Source: Bacteroidota bacterium (lineage in GTDB: Bacteria; Bacteroidota; Ignavibacteria; Kryptoniales; JAKASW01). Taken from it: DNA of 64,000 nt. Below are positions 59,260 through 64,000 of this stretch, piece after piece. Made by a program: the position numbers and the translations under genes. The stretch covers positions 1-64,000 of the forward strand of contig JAMCQL010000077.1 of assembly GCA_023381615.1 (NCBI GenBank), given 5' to 3'. The notes under the pieces are model-generated. The model worked only from the letters and a program-made list of their open reading frames with translations. It searched no databases and was not told where the DNA came from. Positions within the stretch are counted from its first letter, which is position 1, and every line of letters starts with the position of its first letter.

Positions 59260-60588
59260 ATGAAATCTCGTTTTAGTCTTATGTTGACAATCGTGTTCTT
59301 TTCGATAATAACAGCGGCGTTTTCACAAACCAATACGAGCGATTCGTTGACCATCGATGAAGCGGTGCGCATGGCGCTGGCAACAAATCCTGCAATCCAG
59401 CAAGCCGCACATGCGATTGATGCGTCTAAGGCCAGAGTCGAAGAGAGCGAAAGCTCGCTCTATCCCGAAGCCGGCGTCTCGCTGAATTACACTCGTCTTG
59501 GTCCCGTCGCCGCTTTCAGCTTTCCCGGATTCGGCAGCATCAACCTTTTTCCGTCGAACAATTATGACGAACATGTCGGCGTCAGCGCGACCGTTTATGA
59601 TTTTAACAAGAGGCAGAAGAGTATCGATCTCGTAAAAACGCAAGTCCAGAGTTCGAAGGACAGGCTTGAACTTGTAAGACAGGATCTGGCATATCGGACA
59701 GTCCAGACTTTCTATACAATTCTCTTTCTGAAACAAAGCATTCAAGTTCAGAATGACGAGATAAACACGCTTAACGAACATCTCAACATGACAAGGAAAA
59801 AAGTTGAGGCCGGGACAGCAACTGACTTCGATGTGCTGACAACCCAAGTGCGCGTCGCCGCAGCACAGAACACGAAGATAAGCCTGGAGAATTCCCTTGC
59901 GAACGCCGAGATAACGCTCAGGCATCTGCTCGGACTTCCTCCGAACGCGCGAGTGGAACCTGCCGGTGAATTCACGGAGGCTCCGGTTCCGCTCAATCTC
60001 GATTCGCTTATAAATGTTGCGATGCAAAACCGCGTCGAAGTCAAAGCCGCAGACGACCAGATTGTTTCCGCGCAGGCTCAATATAATGTTGCATCCGCGG
60101 TTAATAATCCTTCTGTGAATATCGCGCTTGCCTATGGATTCAAGAATGGTTATGAGCCGAACATAAATGCATGGCGAGGAAATTACGCGGCCGCGGTTCA
60201 ATTACAGATTCCTCTGTCCGGAGTTGTTCCGTATTTCGGCGGCTACCGGGAAGAAAGCATGCAGCAGGAAGCCTCGGCGAATATCAAGGCGGCGAAATCT
60301 TACAAGAGTGATGTCGCGGAACAGATAAAGGCGGACGTGCAGAGAGGCGTCGCCGATCTCCGTTCGAGCATGGATAAATTCCAGACGACAGACGTCGCCG
60401 TTCAGCAGGCGGAAAGCGCGTTGAGTCTCGCCAAGATCCGCTATGAAGCCGGCACAGTGACGAACCTCGATCTTTTGGACGCCGAGACTTCGCTTGCACA
60501 GGCAAGACTTATGCGGCTTGAAGCGCTCTACCGATATGTCATCGGAAGGTACGAGCTTCTGCAAGCAGTCGGAGAAAAAATTTGGTAA
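59260..60588 (+). CDS. tolC: TolC-family outer-membrane efflux protein
   Basis: A 442-residue protein with signal peptide 'FSLMLTIVFFSIITAAFS' (residues ~4-22). Two long OEP repeats follow: 'LTIDEAVRMALATNPAIQQA' begins the first and 'DSLINVAMQNRVEVKAADDQ' the second, each with heptad-like alpha-barrel helices ('LDLLDAETSLAQARLMRLEA'). It forms the trimeric exit duct of the EmrAB pump. A TAATTTTT-poor leader and the 240-bp spacer mean it may also have its own promoter. Confidence 0.92.
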   Translation: MKSRFSLMLTIVFFSIITAAFSQTNTSDSLTIDEAVRMALATNPAIQQAAHAIDASKARVEESESSLYPEAGVSLNYTRLGPVAAFSFPGFGSINLFPSNNYDEHVGVSATVYDFNKRQKSIDLVKTQVQSSKDRLELVRQDLAYRTVQTFYTILFLKQSIQVQNDEINTLNEHLNMTRKKVEAGTATDFDVLTTQVRVAAAQNTKISLENSLANAEITLRHLLGLPPNARVEPAGEFTEAPVPLNLDSLINVAMQNRVEVKAADDQIVSAQAQYNVASAVNNPSVNIALAYGFKNGYEPNINAWRGNYAAAVQLQIPLSGVVPYFGGYREESMQQEASANIKAAKSYKSDVAEQIKADVQRGVADLRSSMDKFQTTDVAVQQAESALSLAKIRYEAGTVTNLDLLDAETSLAQARLMRLEALYRYVIGRYELLQAVGEKIW

Positions 60589-60611
60589 CCTTGCGAAAGT
60601 TAACCAACGTA

Positions 60612-60652
60612 AACCTTGTCAAGGGTGAAAGGCTCTTAACCTTGACAAGGTT
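60612..60652. terminator. Palindromic hairpin after tolC
   Basis: AACCTTGTCAAGG (60612-60624) pairs with CCTTGACAAGGTT (60640-60652), followed by TTTTCC on the plus strand. The right arm with flanks (AACCTTGACAAGGTT) is itself a palindrome common as a dispersed repeat. May act as terminator for the efflux operon. Confidence 0.6.
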
Positions 60653-60670
60653 TTCCATTGGAGTGCAACC

Positions 60671-61792
60671 TTGAAGATCCTGCAGTCTTGCGGTTCACGC
60701 TCCTGGGGAGGACTCGAAATGCAAGCGCTTCTTATTTCGCGCGAACTCCAAAGGCGCGGACATGATGTGAGCCTTCTTTGCATGCCGAGGACGACTCTCC
60801 TAAAAGAAGCTTACGCCGCAGATATACCGACGGTCGGACTTCTGAGAGATGACAGGCAGGCGCTGGGAATAATTAAGGATTTGAGCAGATTGTTGAAGAG
60901 TTACAATTTCGATGTGGTGCATACGCACCTTTCTCACGACCTCTGGTGGCTCGTCCCCGCCATGAAACTTTCTTCGTCGAACGCAAAACTTTTTCTTACC
61001 AAGCACATGGCGAGCGGTGTCAAGAAAACGGATCCAATGCATCGTTTCCTTTACGGCAGACTCAATGGAACATTTGCGATTTCAAATTATATAAAAGGAA
61101 GCGTCATCAACACATGTCCCGTTCCCGAAACGAGCGTGCACGTTCTTTCACCCGGAATTTCGTTGGAAGATTTTGATCCTTCTCTGTATCGGAAATCGGA
61201 AGTACGAGCGGAACTCAGTATTCCGGCGGATGCCGTACTCGTCGGAATGGTTGGACGAATGTCGCCGGGAAAAGGCCACGAGGAATTTCTGAAAGCAGCA
61301 AAAAATTTAATTGAATCTTCGGATTTGAATTTGCGGTTCCTGATAACCGGAAGCGCAAGCTACGGCGAGGAAGCTTACGCAACCAAAATCAGAGAACTTG
61401 CCGAAGAACTCGATGTGAATAAAGTGACACGGTTTACCGGATTCAGAAAAGATGTACCGCGACTCTTGTCTGCGCTCGACGTTCTCGCTTTTCCATCTCA
61501 CGAAGAATCTTTCGGGCTTACTTTGCTTGAAGCGATGGCGATGAAACTCCCTGTTGTTGCGAGCGGAAACGCCGGCGTACTCGACATTGTCGTTGACGGC
61601 GAGACGGGGATACTTGTTCCTCCCGAAAATTATCAATCGCTGGCGGAAGGAATTTCCAGACTTGCCCGCGATCCGCGAATGCGCCGAGAATATGGCGACG
61701 CCGGCAGAAAACGAGTCGAAGAATTTTTCAGCATAGAGTCGGTTGTGAAAAAACTCGAAAGCTATTACGCAGAAGAACCTCTGAAGGATTAG
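60671..61792 (+). CDS. Glycosyltransferase family 4 (GT-B)
   Basis: A 373-residue enzyme that starts at TTG 60671, since the N-terminal strand and glycine loop ('KILQSCGSRSWGGLEMQALL') begin right there. 'VGMVGRMSPGKGHEEFLKAA' opens the donor domain, 'FTGFRKDVPRLLSALDVLAF' and 'SHEESFGLTLLEAMAMKLPV' carry the E-x7-E motif. Probably transfers a hexose from a nucleotide sugar. The ABC ATPase gene begins 7 bp after its stop, so it is the first gene of a three-gene unit, which hints that the exporter handles a glycosylated product. Confidence 0.9.
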   Translation: MKILQSCGSRSWGGLEMQALLISRELQRRGHDVSLLCMPRTTLLKEAYAADIPTVGLLRDDRQALGIIKDLSRLLKSYNFDVVHTHLSHDLWWLVPAMKLSSSNAKLFLTKHMASGVKKTDPMHRFLYGRLNGTFAISNYIKGSVINTCPVPETSVHVLSPGISLEDFDPSLYRKSEVRAELSIPADAVLVGMVGRMSPGKGHEEFLKAAKNLIESSDLNLRFLITGSASYGEEAYATKIRELAEELDVNKVTRFTGFRKDVPRLLSALDVLAFPSHEESFGLTLLEAMAMKLPVVASGNAGVLDIVVDGETGILVPPENYQSLAEGISRLARDPRMRREYGDAGRKRVEEFFSIESVVKKLESYYAEEPLKD

Positions 61793-61799
61793 AAAACAA

Positions 61800-62609
61800 A
61801 TGAACAATGTTATTCTCGAAACCAAGGATCTTACGTGCAAGTTTGGCGCACTGACGGCTGTCAACGGCGTCTCTTTTGCCGTCGATGCGGGCGAAGTTTT
61901 TGGAATGGTCGGTCCAAACGGCGCGGGAAAAACCACGACTCTCAAAATGTTGACGACGCTTCTTCCTCCGACTTCAGGAACGGCAACAGTCGGCGGGTTT
62001 GATGTCGTGAAACAGGCATCGCATGTCCGCAGAATCATCGGATACGTTCCGCAGCTTCTTTCCGCCGACGGAAGTTTGACAGGTTATGAAAATCTTCTCT
62101 TCTTTGCTAAGCTGTACGACATTCCCGGACGCGAGCGCGAGGAACGTGTGAGAGTTTCACTGCACTTCATGGGACTCTCCGATTTTGCTGACAAGCTTGT
62201 CAGAACTTATTCCGGCGGGATGATAAGACGCCTCGAGGTTGCGCAGGCGGTTCTGCACAGGCCGTGCGTACTTTTCCTAGACGAGCCGACTGTCGGGCTT
62301 GATCCTGTTGCACGAGAGGCGGTGTGGAAATATGTCGGAAAGCTCGCCGAAAGCGGAACGACAATAATTATGACAACACATTACATGGAAGAAGCCGACG
62401 CGATGTGCGGCCGTGTTGCCATTATGAACAGAGGAAAAATTGCCGCGATCGGATCACCCTCGGAACTAAAGACATCTGTGAGCGGCGATGGGGTTACACT
62501 CGACAAAGTGTTTGAGTTTTATGCGGGAAACACACTGGAAAACAGCGAAACAGGAGAAAGATTTAGAGATGTATCAAGAACAAGGCGCACCGCAAAACGG
62601 CTGGGATAA
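61800..62609 (+). CDS. ABC-2-type exporter ATP-binding protein (DrrA-like)
   Basis: A 269-residue ATPase. Walker A 'GPNGAGKTTTLKML', the signature 'YSGGMIRRLEVAQA' (LSGGQ variant as in DrrA-like proteins), Walker B 'VLFLDEPTVGLDP' and the switch histidine in 'IIMTTHYMEEADAM' are all present. It drives the permease encoded next, whose start lies inside this gene's last 41 bases. Substrates of the family include antibiotics and lipids or glycans. Confidence 0.93.
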   Translation: MNNVILETKDLTCKFGALTAVNGVSFAVDAGEVFGMVGPNGAGKTTTLKMLTTLLPPTSGTATVGGFDVVKQASHVRRIIGYVPQLLSADGSLTGYENLLFFAKLYDIPGREREERVRVSLHFMGLSDFADKLVRTYSGGMIRRLEVAQAVLHRPCVLFLDEPTVGLDPVAREAVWKYVGKLAESGTTIIMTTHYMEEADAMCGRVAIMNRGKIAAIGSPSELKTSVSGDGVTLDKVFEFYAGNTLENSETGERFRDVSRTRRTAKRLG

Positions 62610-63399
62610 TTCCAATCCGTTTTCGGCGTTTACCAATTTCATTTATAAGACATTTGTAATTGCGGAACTCGAAATCCGGAAACTCCGCCACGATCCGACG
62701 GAACTTTTGACGCGCGCGGCTCAGCCGGCGCTCTGGATGCTCGTCTTCGGAGAGGTGTTCACTCGTGTTAGAGCGATACCGACTGGGAATGTCCGCTACA
62801 TAGACTTCATGGCGCCGGGAATTTTGGCGCAAAGCGTTCTTTTTGTAGCCATTTTCTACGGTATTGCAATCATTTGGGAGCGCGACCTCGGGATTATTCA
62901 TAAACTTCTGGCAAGTCCGGTTCCCCGGACAGCTCTCGTCCTCGGGAAGGCGCTCTCTGCTGGAGTCCGCGCGGTCTCTCAGGCGGTGATCATTTATGCT
63001 CTGTCGCTGCTTTTGGGTGTGCAAGTCTCGTGGTCTCCGCTTTCGCTTATCGGAATACTTCTGGTTATAATCCTAGGCGCGGCACTCTTCTCGACTTTTT
63101 CGTTGATCATTGCTTGCATCGTCAAGACTCGAGAGCGCTTCATGGGAATCGGACAGGTGCTGACCATGCCGCTGTTCTTCGCAAGTAACGCGATCTATCC
63201 GATTGCCATGATGCCGGATTGGCTGAAAGTAATTGCGCACATCAATCCCCTGACTTATGAAGTTGATGCTTTGAGGACTATGATGCTTGTTGGGGGAACA
63301 TCGGCTTATGGAATTCCATTTGACTTTGCTGCGTTAATCTCTGCAGTGCTGATTCTTGTCTTGATTGGCGCGAAGCTGTATCCGACAGTGGCGAGATGA
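62569..63399 (+). CDS. ABC-2-type exporter permease (DrrB-like)
   Basis: A 276-residue membrane protein. ATG at 62569 is preferred (AGGAG at 62552-62556); a longer frame begins at 62488 inside the ATPase gene. 'ELLTRAAQPALWMLVFGEVFTRV' is the typical start of the first helix and 'YIDFMAPGILAQSVLFVAIF' the second, with six helices in all and the ABC-2 motif 'FASNAIYPIAMMPDWLKVIAHINPLTY' near the C-terminus. Overlap with the ATPase gene suggests coupled translation. Confidence 0.9.
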   Translation: MYQEQGAPQNGWDNSNPFSAFTNFIYKTFVIAELEIRKLRHDPTELLTRAAQPALWMLVFGEVFTRVRAIPTGNVRYIDFMAPGILAQSVLFVAIFYGIAIIWERDLGIIHKLLASPVPRTALVLGKALSAGVRAVSQAVIIYALSLLLGVQVSWSPLSLIGILLVIILGAALFSTFSLIIACIVKTRERFMGIGQVLTMPLFFASNAIYPIAMMPDWLKVIAHINPLTYEVDALRTMMLVGGTSAYGIPFDFAALISAVLILVLIGAKLYPTVAR

Positions 63400-63913
63400 A
63401 ATGAAAGGTCTCAGCCAACGGCTGATCCGCCTCCGGCGGAAAAAAGTCAAAAGTCCCCCGAAGGAGTCCCTTCGGGAAAAACCACAACGTAAAACTCAAG
63501 GTGTTCTATAAGAATCGTTTGTTCTTTACAACCTTGAGTTCTTTCAAAATTGTCTTTCTGATCCCGACAACGTGGGGAGAAGAATCTTGTTTAAGGTTAA
63601 TCAAGAGTAGCTTATGACCGCGAACCGCCGGCTAATTGTAAGCAGATTCTTCGTCCCGACTCATCGGAACTCAGAACGACAGCGAGCGTCTTGACCTTTG
63701 TTCGCCTTGGTGAATCCGCCTTTGGCGGAACTTTTGAGTTTTGAATTTCAAAAGGAGCTGTCATGAAACAACGAAAGTTAGGTAAATAGGGACATCTTGT
63801 GTAACTTTTGTTCGTCATCGCATGCAACTTCTGATTGACTGCAAGAAATTCACGTCCCTGTTTACCAAACATTACTAAACATAGCGGCGTTGCCGCAGGA
63901 GGTGATTTATTTC
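63400..63913. other. Intergenic stretch of small hairpins and a mini inverted-repeat element
   Basis: About 510 bp without a gene. Hairpins TCCGCCTCCGGCGGA (63426-63440) and CCCGAAGGAGTCCCTTCGGG (63457-63476) follow the ABC operon, TCCGCCTTTGGCGGA recurs at 63715-63729, and 63781-63866 is bounded by inverted repeats. Confidence 0.65.
63781..63866. repeat. 86-bp mini inverted-repeat element
   Basis: GGTAAATAGGGAC (63781-63793) and GTCCCTGTTTACC (63854-63866) are inverse complements at 12 of 13 positions. The interior has no gene. The end sequence resembles the 'GTAAACAGGGAC' words found around REP-type transposase relics. Confidence 0.6.
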
Positions 63914-64000
63914 ATGAAACTTGTTCCCACGGTCTTGCTGTTAGCCATTGTTATTTCCGGCTGCACTTCTTTCTTGGTGACGAAAGAAACCACAGTTCCA
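63914..64000 (+). CDS. Lipoprotein, 3' end outside the window
   Basis: ATG at 63914 has a strong ribosome-binding site AGGAGGTGA at 63897-63905. The first 29 codons encode a lipoprotein signal: 'MKLVPTVLLLAIVISGC' ends in a lipobox (I-S-G-C) with the lipidated Cys17, followed by 'TSFLVTKETTVP'. The rest lies beyond the window, so the function is unknown. Confidence 0.8.
   Translation, partial: MKLVPTVLLLAIVISGCTSFLVTKETTVP

Overview
The window reads as chromosomal DNA of an uncultured-type member of the FCB superphylum, most likely an Ignavibacteria/Chlorobi-like lineage of the Bacteroidota group. The main evidence is the secreted protein at 54290-55366, which ends in a type IX secretion (Por) sorting domain with the 'QNYPNPFNP' start and a 'YDVLGREVATLVNE' core typical of Ignavibacteria. 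The lamin-tail surface protein, frequent lack of strong Shine-Dalgarno sites and abundant short palindromic intergenic repeats agree with this. No rRNA, tRNA or CRISPR array was found by eye. The assignment is an inference from protein features only.

Layout. 1-1600: a piece of an integron-like cassette array, with two attC-like sites and three cassette genes, one cassette being a BrnT-type toxin-antitoxin pair; no integrase is visible. 2019-14555: mostly metabolic and stress genes, including a PLP decarboxylase, a SemiSWEET, a broken PaiB gene, an Ada-like alkyltransferase, a DapA-family aldolase, an outer-membrane barrel, a metal transporter/DsrE/CMD/DinB cluster, DUF202, an acyl-ACP desaturase, catalase with a PerR-like box, and a cupin. 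14650-20916: an accessory and defence-like island with a XamI-type restriction-modification pair, two unknown genes, a HEPN-like gene, a DUF559 nuclease between two copies of a palindromic repeat, and a RelE/ParE-type toxin-antitoxin module inserted at the start of an MFS gene. 21019-36386: MFS, epimerase, SpoIIE phosphatase, aquaporin, a NucS/DUF5655-like nuclease, an SLBB export protein, IlvD, acetyl-CoA synthetase, aldo/keto reductase and two gene fragments (YVTN propeller, NDH-2). 36567-46283: a PAS hybrid histidine kinase with a periplasmic CXXCH motif, a WecE-like aminotransferase, a glycosyltransferase and a large lamin-tail protein. 46429-46977: an IS200-like/RAYT transposase flanked by REP palindromes. 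47228-55366: an ORF6N gene inserted at the start of a superfamily-1 helicase, then a phosphoesterase, isochorismatase-family hydrolase, pirin, DUF1858 protein and T9SS cargo. 55754-60588: a TetR-EmrA-EmrB-TolC tripartite efflux locus. 60671-63399: a glycosyltransferase with an ABC-2 exporter. 63914 to the end: the start of a lipoprotein gene.

How it fits together. The core genes suggest an organism that handles oxidative and alkylation stress (catalase, Ada-like protein, pirin, DsrE, CMD), exports drugs or toxic compounds (EmrAB-TolC, DrrAB-like ABC) and secretes surface proteins through T9SS. The most unusual signals are the accessory ones. Two separate insertions (a TA module and an ORF6N gene) are each bounded by a diverged duplicate of the first ~54-78 bp of the gene they sit in front of. 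There is also an integrase-less cassette array, a nuclease gene bracketed by repeat copies, and a family of GTCC-RAAGGATCCT-YGGAC palindromes, one of which forms the first codons of a gene.
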